64,000 bases of DNA from CAMPKL01 sp963817465 (GTDB lineage: Bacteria; Acidobacteriota; Terriglobia; Bryobacterales; UBA6623): positions 248,001-312,000 of the forward strand of contig CAWFOP010000005.1 of the NCBI GenBank assembly GCA_963817465.1. The letters run 5' to 3'. Below, piece after piece: positions 9,415 to 17,742 of the stretch. Under the pieces are notes generated by a model. The model did no database searches. It saw only the letters and a program-made list of their open reading frames with translations, and had not been told where the DNA came from. The position numbers and the translations under genes are program-made. The first letter of the stretch is position 1. Each line of letters opens with the position of its first letter.

Positions 9415-11820
9415 ATGATCCCCCTGCGCTTATTGCTGCTCACCGTGTCGGCGTGTCTGACGTTGGCGGCGTCGAACGTCCACGAGCAGCTCGACCGGCT
9501 GCTGGCGCTGAAGCTGGACCCGGCCGCCTGCTACCGAGTGCGCGACCTGTTCCTCGAGCGCGACGACGTCAAGTTGTACTTCACCGACGGCTATTTGATC
9601 TTCGCGGAGGCGCTCGAGGGCCGCGAGGCGGCGGCGCTCTTCCTGGCCGACAAGCCGACCGATCAGGGCGAGATTCTCGTCATCCCGCCGAACCCGCAGG
9701 AACGGGAATCGCTAAGCCGCCATATCGGCGACGCGGTGCTCAACCACAAGTTTCGCAGCGCCCTGTTGCTGTCCAGCGACGACACGGCGCGCGTGCTGCA
9801 TCAGGCGATCGCGGAAAGCTCGTCGGCGAAGCTCGACCCGACCAAGGGCGACGCCTTGGCGAAGAGCTGGTCTCCGGTGCTCAAGAACATCATCGAAGGG
9901 GTCGCCGTGCGGCTGCTGGCCGACCTCACTTCGGACATTCCAGAGAAAGAAGGCTTCTTCGCCGCGGCGATCGGCGGCGGGCCCAAGGGCCGCTTCGACG
10001 TCATCGTCGACCCGCGAGCGCAAGAGCAGGTCTGGGTCGGTCAGGTGACGTTCCGCGACGGCCGCCGCCGCTATGAGACCTGGTGCGAGTTCGAGGGGCG
10101 CACATTCCGCGAGGGGCTGCGGGCGCCGGTGGACTTCGGGGCCAACGTCGAACGCTATCGCATCGAGGCGAATTTGCTCGACGACCTGTCGATGCAGGTC
10201 ACCGCGGCCCTCGACATGGTCATCGACTCGGAGGGGAGGCGCAGTCTCCCGTTCGACATCTCCAAGCAGCTCGAGGTGACGGCGGCGCGGGTGAACGGCG
10301 CCTCGGCCGAATTCCTGCAACTGTCGCCGACGGCATCCGACGGCGACCGCAGACAGAATACGCTCGTGCTGCTCGAGCTGCCCCAACAATTCGATCGCGG
10401 CGAAAAGCTGAAGGTCGAGCTCGATTACCGCGGTCGGGTGATCACCAAGGCCGGCAACGGCGTCTATTTCGTCGGCAGCCGCGGCAACTGGTATCCCCGC
10501 GGGCGCTTCGAGTTCAGCCGCTACGAATTGACGTTCCATCACCCGGCCGACCTCGAAGTGGTGGCCACCGGCGAGCTGATCGAGCGGACTGAGGAAGCCG
10601 GACGCCGCACTTCACGCTTCCGGGCCGAGCAGCCGCTGCGCTTTGCGGGGTTCAATCTGGGGTCGTTCGTCTCCACGACGCGCGAGGTCGAGGGCCGCCG
10701 CCTCGAGGTGCGGGCAAACCGCCTCGCTGAGGAACGGCTGCAGGCTCCGAAGGCCCCGATCGTCATGGTCGATCCCGGCTCGCTGGGCAGGCCGCGGATC
10801 AGCCGGGGCGCGCCGCTGATCGTCAAGCCCGAACCGCCGCCGATCCGGCCGTCCGAGCGCATCGAGGAAGTCGCTGATGAGGCCGCCGATACGCTTCGCT
10901 TTCTGATCGACAAGCTCGGGCCGCCGCCGACTTCGGTGATCGCCGTGACGCCCATCCCCGGCTTCTTCGGACAAGGCTTTCCGGGGCTGGTTTACGCCTC
11001 GACTCTCAGCTATCTCGACGACCGCAAGCCGCCGCTCAGCGCGATGTCGGAAGCCAACCGGTTCTTTTACCGGCGCATGCTGCTGCCGCACGAGCTGTCG
11101 CACCAGTGGTGGGGCAATCTGGTGTCGATCGACAACTTAGCGGACGCCTGGACGATGGAAGCGCTCGCGACTTACACGTCTCTGCTCTACATCGAGGACA
11201 AATTCGGACGGGCGGAACTGGAGAAGATCTTGGGTTGGTATCGCGACGACCTGCTCCGCGAATCCGACTCCGGCGAGGCGGTCGACGAGGCCGGGCCGAT
11301 CGCGATGGGCGAGCGGCTGCGCGACGCCAAGGCCGAATCCGCATACCAGATCATCGTGTATGAGAAGGGTGCGTGGGTTTTCCACATGCTGCGCTCCGCG
11401 ATGGGCGACGACGCGTTCGGGCGCTTCCTGCGGGCGCTCACCGAGCGCTTCGCTTTTCAGTCGTTGACGGACGCCAAACTGCGGCGGGCCGCTCAGGAAT
11501 TTCTGCCGGAAGGGTATCCCGACAAGGAACTGCGTGATTTCTTCGATCAGTGGGTCTACCACACCGGCATTCCGCGCTTCTCGGCCAGTTGGAAGCAGCA
11601 GCGCAACCAGCTCGAGATCACCCTGCGCCAACGCGGCGTGCCGGAAAACTTTACCTACTCCGTGCCGATCGAGATCGGCCTCGCCGACGGCAGTACGTTA
11701 GAAAAGATCGTCGTGACCGAAGGCGAAAAGACCGTCGTGCAAGTCAACGTCTCGGCGCGGGCGAACGCCGTGAAGGTCGACCCCGGCCGCCGCCTGCTCG
11801 CCGTGATCGAAGGAACCTGA
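9415..11820 (+). CDS. Secreted M1-family (gluzincin) metallopeptidase
   Basis: 801 residues with an N-terminal signal peptide (LRLLLLTVSACLTLAAS). The zinc site is HELSH at residues 559-563, with the third ligand Glu582 in DAWTMEALATY, the exact HExxH-18-E spacing of M1 aminopeptidases. The exopeptidase GAMEN motif is not obvious; FPGLVYAS lies in its place, so classical aminopeptidase activity is not certain. The first ~400 residues are a beta-rich region, followed by the thermolysin-like catalytic domain and a helical C-terminal part. Likely role: periplasmic or extracellular peptide breakdown. It stands alone between glgC and uvrB. Confidence 0.88.
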   Translation: MIPLRLLLLTVSACLTLAASNVHEQLDRLLALKLDPAACYRVRDLFLERDDVKLYFTDGYLIFAEALEGREAAALFLADKPTDQGEILVIPPNPQERESLSRHIGDAVLNHKFRSALLLSSDDTARVLHQAIAESSSAKLDPTKGDALAKSWSPVLKNIIEGVAVRLLADLTSDIPEKEGFFAAAIGGGPKGRFDVIVDPRAQEQVWVGQVTFRDGRRRYETWCEFEGRTFREGLRAPVDFGANVERYRIEANLLDDLSMQVTAALDMVIDSEGRRSLPFDISKQLEVTAARVNGASAEFLQLSPTASDGDRRQNTLVLLELPQQFDRGEKLKVELDYRGRVITKAGNGVYFVGSRGNWYPRGRFEFSRYELTFHHPADLEVVATGELIERTEEAGRRTSRFRAEQPLRFAGFNLGSFVSTTREVEGRRLEVRANRLAEERLQAPKAPIVMVDPGSLGRPRISRGAPLIVKPEPPPIRPSERIEEVADEAADTLRFLIDKLGPPPTSVIAVTPIPGFFGQGFPGLVYASTLSYLDDRKPPLSAMSEANRFFYRRMLLPHELSHQWWGNLVSIDNLADAWTMEALATYTSLLYIEDKFGRAELEKILGWYRDDLLRESDSGEAVDEAGPIAMGERLRDAKAESAYQIIVYEKGAWVFHMLRSAMGDDAFGRFLRALTERFAFQSLTDAKLRRAAQEFLPEGYPDKELRDFFDQWVYHTGIPRFSASWKQQRNQLEITLRQRGVPENFTYSVPIEIGLADGSTLEKIVVTEGEKTVVQVNVSARANAVKVDPGRRLLAVIEGT

Positions 11821-11878
11821 GATCGGCGCGGGCGCCGCACGTTTCTGATATGTTGCAAGGCTGCCCACGGGAGTGAGC

Positions 11879-13888
11879 ATGGGATTCCGTATCGCATCGG
11901 ACTACGAGCCGCGCGGCGACCAAGGCGCCGCGATCGAACAGTTGGCGCGCGGCGTCGAGGACGGCGAGGCGCATCAGACCCTGCTCGGCGTCACCGGCTC
12001 GGGCAAGACCTTCACGGTCGCGAAGGTGATCGAGCAAACCGGGCGCCCGGCGCTGATCCTGGCGCACAACAAGACCTTGGCCGCCCAGCTCTATCACGAG
12101 TTCCGTTCCTTCTTCCCCAACAGCGCGGTCGAATACTTCGTCTCCTACTACGACTACTACCAGCCCGAAGCTTACATCCCGACGAGCGACACCTACATCG
12201 AGAAAGAGTCCACGATCAACGACGAGCTCGACAAGCTACGCATGTCGGCGACGCGCTCGCTGTTCGAGCGCCGCGACTGCGTCATCGTCGCGAGCGTCAG
12301 TTGCATCTACGGACTCGGCTCGCCGGAAGCCTACTACGGCATGCTTCTGATGCTCGAGCACGGGCAACGCATCAAGCGCGAAGACGTGGTCCGGCAACTC
12401 GTCAAGATCCTTTACCACCGCAAGGACGGCGAGCTGCAGCGCGGCGCCTTCCGAGTTGTGGGCGACGTCATCGAGGTGTATCCAACCTACGACGACTATG
12501 CGTACCGCATCGAGCTGTGGGGCGACGAGATCGACCGCTTGTCGCAGATCGATCCCCTGCTCGGCCAAACCAAGCAAACCTACCAGCGGCTGCCGATCTT
12601 CCCCGCGTCGCACTACGTCATGTCGGACGAGCAGCGCGACCGCGCCATCGGCTCGATTCTCGAGGAATTGGATTGGTGGAACGGCGAGCAACGCAACAAC
12701 GGCAAGCTGCTCGAAGCGCAGCGGCTCAGCCAACGCACGCAGTTCGACATCGAGATGATGCGCTCGATCGGCTACTGTCACGGCATCGAGAATTACTCGC
12801 GGCACTTCTCGGGACGGCTGCCGGGCGAGCCGCCTCCGACGCTGCTCGACTACCTGCCGAGCGATTCGCTGATCTTCATCGACGAGAGCCACCAGACCGT
12901 GCCCCAACTGCACGCCATGTATCACGGCGACCGCTCCCGTAAGGAAACTCTGGTCGAGTTCGGCTTCCGTCTGCCCAGCGCGCTCGACAACCGCCCGTTG
13001 ACGTTCGAGGAGTTCGAAAACCGCGTGCACCAGGTCATCTACGTCTCCGCGACGCCCGGGCCGTACGAGCTCACCAAGTCGTGCGGCGTCGTGGCCGAGC
13101 AGGTGGTGCGGCCGACCGGGCTGCTCGATCCGGTCGTCGAGATCCGCCCCGTTCGCGGCCAGGTCGACGACCTGCTGGAGCAAATCCGGCTGCGCGTCGA
13201 ACGCAATGAACGCGTGCTGGTCACGACTCTCACCAAACGCATGGCGGAGGATTTGTCGGAGTACTATTCCGAGGCCGGCGTCAAATGCCGTTACTTGCAC
13301 TCGGAGATCGACACCCTCGAACGCGTCAAGACGTTGCGCGACCTGCGAAAAGGCGAGTTCGACGTCTTGGTCGGCGTCAATCTGCTGCGCGAGGGACTGG
13401 ACCTGCCCGAGGTCTCCCTCGTCGCGATACTCGACGCCGACAAGGAAGGCTTTTTGCGCTCGGCGGGCGCGCTCATTCAGACGATCGGACGCGCGGCGCG
13501 GCACGTTGAAGGCCGCGCTATGCTCTATGCGGACAATATGACCGACAGCATGCGCAAAGCGCTCGACGAGACCGACAGGCGTCGAGTGATTCAACAGCGC
13601 TACAACGAAGAAAACGGTATTACGCCCGAAACCATCCGTAAGCCGATCGACATGAGCCTGGCTCGCATCGTGGAGGCGGATTATTTGCAGGCGCCGATCG
13701 AAGAGGAAGCCGCGGATGCGCTGCCCGCCAGTGCGGAAGAAATGATGAAATTGGTGGAAAAACTGGAGATCAGGATGCGCGAAGCCGCCAAAGCGTTTGA
13801 GTTTGAAAAGGCCGCGGAGATTCGCGACCGGATCAAAGCTTTGAAGACGCGTGACATCAAGAGCCTCACCGAGGCGAAGGCTTCGTGA
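11879..13888 (+). CDS. uvrB: Excinuclease ABC subunit B
   Basis: 669 residues, normal length. UvrB is the damage-verifying helicase of nucleotide excision repair, loaded by UvrA and cut-competent with UvrC. Seen: Walker A GVTGSGKTFT, the beta-hairpin region SYYDYYQPEAYIP, the DEAD-like box IDESHQTVPQ, helicase motifs YVSATPGPYE and GRAARH, and a C-terminal UVR domain (FEKAAEIRDRI). A GTG at 11873 lies 6 bases upstream in frame, but GGGAG at 11868-11872 is properly spaced only for the ATG at 11879. The stop overlaps the next start. Confidence 0.97.
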   Translation: MGFRIASDYEPRGDQGAAIEQLARGVEDGEAHQTLLGVTGSGKTFTVAKVIEQTGRPALILAHNKTLAAQLYHEFRSFFPNSAVEYFVSYYDYYQPEAYIPTSDTYIEKESTINDELDKLRMSATRSLFERRDCVIVASVSCIYGLGSPEAYYGMLLMLEHGQRIKREDVVRQLVKILYHRKDGELQRGAFRVVGDVIEVYPTYDDYAYRIELWGDEIDRLSQIDPLLGQTKQTYQRLPIFPASHYVMSDEQRDRAIGSILEELDWWNGEQRNNGKLLEAQRLSQRTQFDIEMMRSIGYCHGIENYSRHFSGRLPGEPPPTLLDYLPSDSLIFIDESHQTVPQLHAMYHGDRSRKETLVEFGFRLPSALDNRPLTFEEFENRVHQVIYVSATPGPYELTKSCGVVAEQVVRPTGLLDPVVEIRPVRGQVDDLLEQIRLRVERNERVLVTTLTKRMAEDLSEYYSEAGVKCRYLHSEIDTLERVKTLRDLRKGEFDVLVGVNLLREGLDLPEVSLVAILDADKEGFLRSAGALIQTIGRAARHVEGRAMLYADNMTDSMRKALDETDRRRVIQQRYNEENGITPETIRKPIDMSLARIVEADYLQAPIEEEAADALPASAEEMMKLVEKLEIRMREAAKAFEFEKAAEIRDRIKALKTRDIKSLTEAKAS

Positions 13889-14778
13889 AGACAATCGGAT
13901 TGGTCGGCCCCGGGCGTGTGGGGCGGACCTTTGCGGCGCTGCTACCGCCTGACCGTTTTAACCTTGGCGCCGTCCTCGCGAGCTCTTGGGTTTCTTCCAA
14001 GCGTGCGGTGCGAGAGCTGCGACGCGGCGGGGCCGCTCGGGGATTCGAGGATTTTGCGGATTGCGATTGGATTCTGATCGCCACGCCCGGCGACGCGTTT
14101 GGAACCGTCTGTGAAGACCTTTTGAAATCGGCTTTGAAGCTGGACCGCAAGATCTTGCTGCATACGGCCGCCCCCGGCTTCGACGGCGCGACGGCGCTGT
14201 TGCGCGAACAAGGCGCCGCCGTCGGACGCCTGTACCCGATCAACCTGTTTCAACGGCCGAGCCGTTCCTTAGCGGGCGTGCCGTTTTTGATCGGCGGCGA
14301 CCTGCGCGCACTGCGTGCCGCTCGAGCGCTTATCAGCACCGTCGGCGGCGAGGCGTTGCGCCCCAGCGAAGCGGCATGTGCGCAAGCGGTGGCCGCCGCC
14401 TCGCTCCTTCCAAATGCGCTTTTCGATCTTCTCAACGTGGTCGTGGGAAACATGGCGGCGGCGGGAGTCCCGCGCAAGAAAGCCGTAGCCGCTCTATCCC
14501 AGCTCGTTGACTCGACAATGCGGGCGTACGCTCGCTCGAGCCGCCAGGTAAGACGGGATGCTTCGGCTCAGGCTGACGCGTATCACACCGCCGAGCAACA
14601 GCCTCCGTTGGACCCGGACGAATCGGCCCGAGTCTTGAGCTCGTTGCTGCGATGGACGATGGAGATTCATGGCTATGACCCGAAGAAGCTGGCTGCGCGG
14701 GCTGCTCGCGACAACAGCGCTTGCGGCGAGCGCGAGTACGAAGAAGCCGAAGCCTACGCCCAAGCTGGAGCGTCTTGA
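13885..14778 (+). CDS. Rossmann-fold/DUF2520 dehydrogenase-like protein
   Basis: 297 residues starting with GTG that overlaps the uvrB stop (GTGA), so translation is probably coupled. The N-terminal NAD(P)-binding motif is GLVGPGRVGRTFAALL; the domain continues to about residue 150 with LIATPGDAF. The C-terminal half (about 150-270) fits the helical DUF2520 domain seen in ProC/6-phosphogluconate-dehydrogenase-like oxidoreductases. The reaction is unknown. The last 37 codons overlap the next gene in another frame. Confidence 0.8.
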   Translation: MKTIGLVGPGRVGRTFAALLPPDRFNLGAVLASSWVSSKRAVRELRRGGAARGFEDFADCDWILIATPGDAFGTVCEDLLKSALKLDRKILLHTAAPGFDGATALLREQGAAVGRLYPINLFQRPSRSLAGVPFLIGGDLRALRAARALISTVGGEALRPSEAACAQAVAAASLLPNALFDLLNVVVGNMAAAGVPRKKAVAALSQLVDSTMRAYARSSRQVRRDASAQADAYHTAEQQPPLDPDESARVLSSLLRWTMEIHGYDPKKLAARAARDNSACGEREYEEAEAYAQAGAS

Positions 14779-15007
14779 CATCAACAACGCATCGGCCGCC
14801 GAATTGGAGCGATTGCCGGGCATCGGCCCCGAGCGAGCCCGCATGATCATCGAAATGCGGAAGCGCAACGGCCCGTTCCGCTGCGTCGAGGAATTGCGCG
14901 CGCTGCCGCGCCTCAGCGACAAGCAATATGACAAGGTGCGGGAGCGCATCGAGGTCTCCGGCCCGAGCGCTCGCGCCGACTGCGCCGCCGCTTCGGCGCG
15001 CCGCTGA
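14669..15007 (+). CDS. ComEA-like helix-hairpin-helix protein, exported
   Basis: 112 residues. The N-terminus (TRRSWLRGLLATTALAASA) looks like a Tat or Sec signal with a twin arginine. Residues about 35-95 form two helix-hairpin-helix units: LDINNASAAELERLPGIGPERA, then CVEELRALPRLSDKQYDKVR. ComEA homologues bind double-stranded DNA in the periplasm during transformation. The first 110 bases overlap the preceding gene out of frame, exactly the part coding for the signal peptide. A second ATG at 14675 is also possible. It ends one base before the convergent stop of the next gene. Confidence 0.75.
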   Translation: MAMTRRSWLRGLLATTALAASASTKKPKPTPKLERLDINNASAAELERLPGIGPERARMIIEMRKRNGPFRCVEELRALPRLSDKQYDKVRERIEVSGPSARADCAAASARR

Positions 15008-15829
15008 TCAGAGGTCCGAGAAGCCGCTCACTTCAACCGCCGACGCCTCCGCCGCGGCCTCGACCTTGTCCGAGCACAGCGCCGCGAGCTCCGCCTCGCG
15101 ACTCTCCTTGAGCCGCGTCGGCGCGCCGCGCAACTCCTGCGTGCAGCGCCCGGGGTGAGTCATCAACTCGGTCACGCCCTCCGGCAGAGTCTCGATCAGC
15201 CGCACCAGCTCCGCTTCTCGCAGCGACCCGGTCAACTGGAACCCGGCGAAATGATCGGTGGATCGCATCCCGACCGCGCTGATCTTGGTTTCGAATCCGT
15301 TGCGCGCCGTCGCTAGGGCGCGGCTCACGACGCGGCGCTTCCAGTCCGCTGCGCCCGCCGCGGCGGTGAGCGGCAAATCGAAAGGTCGTCGAACCCAACG
15401 AATCCCGTACTCGGGCGCGATATCGAGGAGCGCATCCAACACCTGCGGAATCAGGTGCGTGTGCTTGTGGGCGTCGATGTGCCGCGGCTCAAGGCCCGCC
15501 GCCGCGATCTTCTCGATCTGGGCGCGCGCCTCGTCGCGAATCGCCGCCGGCTTCCATGAATTGCCGAGCGCCGCGAGCAGCCCGGGAACGGAGTCGGGGA
15601 AAACGGTTCCGGGCTTGGTCAGCGGCTCTCCGCCGACCAAGACAAAGTGGACGCCGACCTGAAGGCCCGGATTTTCGCCCGCCAGCCGCGCGGCGTCGTC
15701 GAAGGCCGACCCGTTCGCCATCAGCGTCGTCGCGCGCAGGATGCCGTGTTGAAACGCCTCGACGATTCCCGCATTCACGTCTCGCGTGAAGCCAAAGTCG
15801 TCGGCGTTGACGATGAGTCGACGCGACAT
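15008..15829 (-). CDS. YdjC/ChbG-family carbohydrate deacetylase
   Basis: 273 residues. NADDFG at 8-13 supplies the metal-binding Asp, and HIDAHKHTH in the middle supplies the histidines, both characteristic of YdjC/HpnK-type polysaccharide-deacetylase-like hydrolases. A late TELMTHPG carries another conserved His. Family members remove N-acetyl groups from chitooligosaccharides or other acetamido sugars. Context gives no substrate. A TACGAT -10-like box lies 11 bases upstream of the start. Confidence 0.88.
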   Translation of the reverse strand: MSRRLIVNADDFGFTRDVNAGIVEAFQHGILRATTLMANGSAFDDAARLAGENPGLQVGVHFVLVGGEPLTKPGTVFPDSVPGLLAALGNSWKPAAIRDEARAQIEKIAAAGLEPRHIDAHKHTHLIPQVLDALLDIAPEYGIRWVRRPFDLPLTAAAGAADWKRRVVSRALATARNGFETKISAVGMRSTDHFAGFQLTGSLREAELVRLIETLPEGVTELMTHPGRCTQELRGAPTRLKESREAELAALCSDKVEAAAEASAVEVSGFSDL

Positions 15830-15840
15830 CGAAGCCGCTT

Positions 15841-15846
15841 ATCGTA
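15841..15846 (-). promoter_or_regulatory. -10-like hexamer before YdjC gene
   Basis: TACGAT on the minus strand, 11 bases before the ATG at 15829. Confidence 0.3.
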
Positions 15847-15869
15847 GCGAAATCCGCCGCCGCGAAATT

Positions 15870-16712
15870 CTAGTCGGACTTGATACGCGTCGAATACTCC
15901 TTCAGCTCGCCCAGCGCGGCCGAATTGGAATCCGCGGACAGCGGGTTGCCGCTCAAATCGACGCTCCAGTAGCGCGCGAAGCGCTGCTCGCCGCTCACGT
16001 CGGTCTCCACCATGTGAGCCAGCGGCGAGATGTCCTTGATCTGATTGTCTGCGAGGTTCAAGCGCATCAGCTCATGGAGAGCCGCCAACGGGCTCACGTC
16101 TGAAATTTGGTTCTTCGCCAGGCTGAGACTCGACAGCCGCTCGATCTTGGAGAGCGGCGTCAGATCCGAGATGCGATTGCCGTCCAGGTAAAGCGAACCG
16201 AGTTTCGTGAGACCGCTCAAAGGGGTGAGGTCGGCGACGGCGTTGTCGGACATATAGAGCGAGCGCAGATTCGCGAGACCGCTCAACGGCGAGATGTCGG
16301 AGACTTGGTTGCCGGACAGCTCGATGTACTGCAATCGCTCGAGCTTCGCGAGCGGTGCAATGTCTTTGACCTTGTTGTTCGACAGGGTCAGGCTCTGGAT
16401 CAGCGTCAGCGTCTCGAGCGCCGCCAGGTCGGCGACCTGGTTGTCGGCCAAGTCAAGCAGCATCAGCCGTTTACAGTTTTCGATGCCGCGAAGGTCCTGG
16501 ATGCCGGCCCCTTTGGCGACGATCTGCGAAAGATCCTTGACATCGTCCGCCGTCAGAGGCTCGTGGGTGTCGCGCTTTGCGAACACGTTCTTGCGAACCG
16601 CGGCTTCGAGGGCGGGATCGGGGAACAGCGGCTCCGCCGATCGCACGGCGGGAACCGAGAGCGAGAGAGCGAAAACGGCGACGGCAAAAGTCGTCCGCGA
16701 AGAGCTCGTCAT
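15870..16712 (-). CDS. Secreted leucine-rich-repeat protein (internalin-like)
   Basis: 280 residues with a signal peptide ending near AVRSAEP. After a short helical cap (FPDPALEAAVRKNV), residues about 75-250 hold roughly eight 22-residue repeats of the internalin type (L..L.L..N.I.DI.PL..L). Such arcs bind proteins or carbohydrates outside the cell; no ligand can be inferred. The start is well set: AAAGGAGG lies about 10 bases before the ATG, one of the few near-perfect Shine-Dalgarno sites here. Confidence 0.85.
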   Translation of the reverse strand: MTSSSRTTFAVAVFALSLSVPAVRSAEPLFPDPALEAAVRKNVFAKRDTHEPLTADDVKDLSQIVAKGAGIQDLRGIENCKRLMLLDLADNQVADLAALETLTLIQSLTLSNNKVKDIAPLAKLERLQYIELSGNQVSDISPLSGLANLRSLYMSDNAVADLTPLSGLTKLGSLYLDGNRISDLTPLSKIERLSSLSLAKNQISDVSPLAALHELMRLNLADNQIKDISPLAHMVETDVSGEQRFARYWSVDLSGNPLSADSNSAALGELKEYSTRIKSD

Positions 16713-16966
16713 TCGAAATGCCTCCTTTAAGCGAATCGAGTGTTGAGCTGCTCGAGGCCCGGCGCAACGTGGCGTTGAGGCCGGTCGACAACCAGCATAC
16801 GGATATTATTTTGCGAGCGCGGAGGGCTCGAAGCAAGTCCGGCCGCCTCCGGGGCGTCTCGCCTTCATCCGGGGAACCAAGAAAACGTCGGCGCGGCTCG
16901 ACTTTTTCCTCTCCCCAAGCGTCTTACTCCCTCAGGCGTTAGTTTCGGACCTATTGCTCTCAAAAC

Positions 16967-17719
16967 ATGGGCTGTGATATTGTTTTATGCGTGAGACGGG
17001 CGCTCGCTGTAGGGGCGGTGCTAGCCATTGTTCCCTGCTTCGCCGAGCCGCTGGCAGTACCAGGTTCGTCGGAATCGGTCGCCCGTGAGTATCGGATTCG
17101 AGAGGACGCTTCGACTGGGCGTCTGGTTCGCCAGGCGTTCAAACTTCGAAAATCCGATCGGAACCGCAGTGAATCGTCAGCGCTCGCCGCTCAGGACAAG
17201 GTTGTCCAAGGCGAGTCGAGTCAGCCGGCTTCATCGGACGCCGGCAGACTCGATCTCGAAGCCCTGATCCGGCAAACGGCGCAGCGATTCGAAGTGGACC
17301 CGGAGTTGGTCCGGGCCGTGATTCGGCAAGAGAGTGCATACGACCCTTACGCGGTTTCAATAAAGGGCGCGAAGGGGTTGATGCAATTGATGCCGGAGAC
17401 GGCGCGGCGCTTAGGGGTAAAGGACGTTTTTGATCCCGCCGAAAACGTCCATGGGGGGACCAAGCTCCTCCGCATGCTGTTGGATCGTTATGACGGTGAT
17501 CGCCGTTTAGCCTTGGCGGCATACAACGCCGGTGAGGATGCGGTGAGTCGCTATGACGGAGTTCCTCCCTACCGGGAGACCCAGAACTACGTCGAGCGCA
17601 TTGTCGGACCCGATCCCGGCCAAACCGCTGGCGAGAGCAATGTTGTCGAGCAAGCCGAGCTTCGTAGTGTGACTGCGATGGTCGAACCCGGCGGCGGGTT
17701 GCTTTTCACAGCGGAATAG
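16967..17719 (+). CDS. Lytic transglycosylase, SLT domain
   Basis: 250 residues. Hydrophobic N-terminus (LAVGAVLAIVPCF) for export, a low-complexity linker to about residue 90, then a lysozyme-fold SLT domain. Catalytic Glu122 lies in RAVIRQESAYDP; GLMQLMPETA and LAAYNAGEDAV are the two other diagnostic motifs. It cleaves the MurNAc-GlcNAc bond of peptidoglycan to a 1,6-anhydro product in the periplasm. The amidase gene follows 23 bases later, so this looks like a two-gene wall-remodelling operon. Confidence 0.92.
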   Translation: MGCDIVLCVRRALAVGAVLAIVPCFAEPLAVPGSSESVAREYRIREDASTGRLVRQAFKLRKSDRNRSESSALAAQDKVVQGESSQPASSDAGRLDLEALIRQTAQRFEVDPELVRAVIRQESAYDPYAVSIKGAKGLMQLMPETARRLGVKDVFDPAENVHGGTKLLRMLLDRYDGDRRLALAAYNAGEDAVSRYDGVPPYRETQNYVERIVGPDPGQTAGESNVVEQAELRSVTAMVEPGGGLLFTAE

Positions 17720-17742
17720 TTTGAACCGGAGAGGTATTCCTC

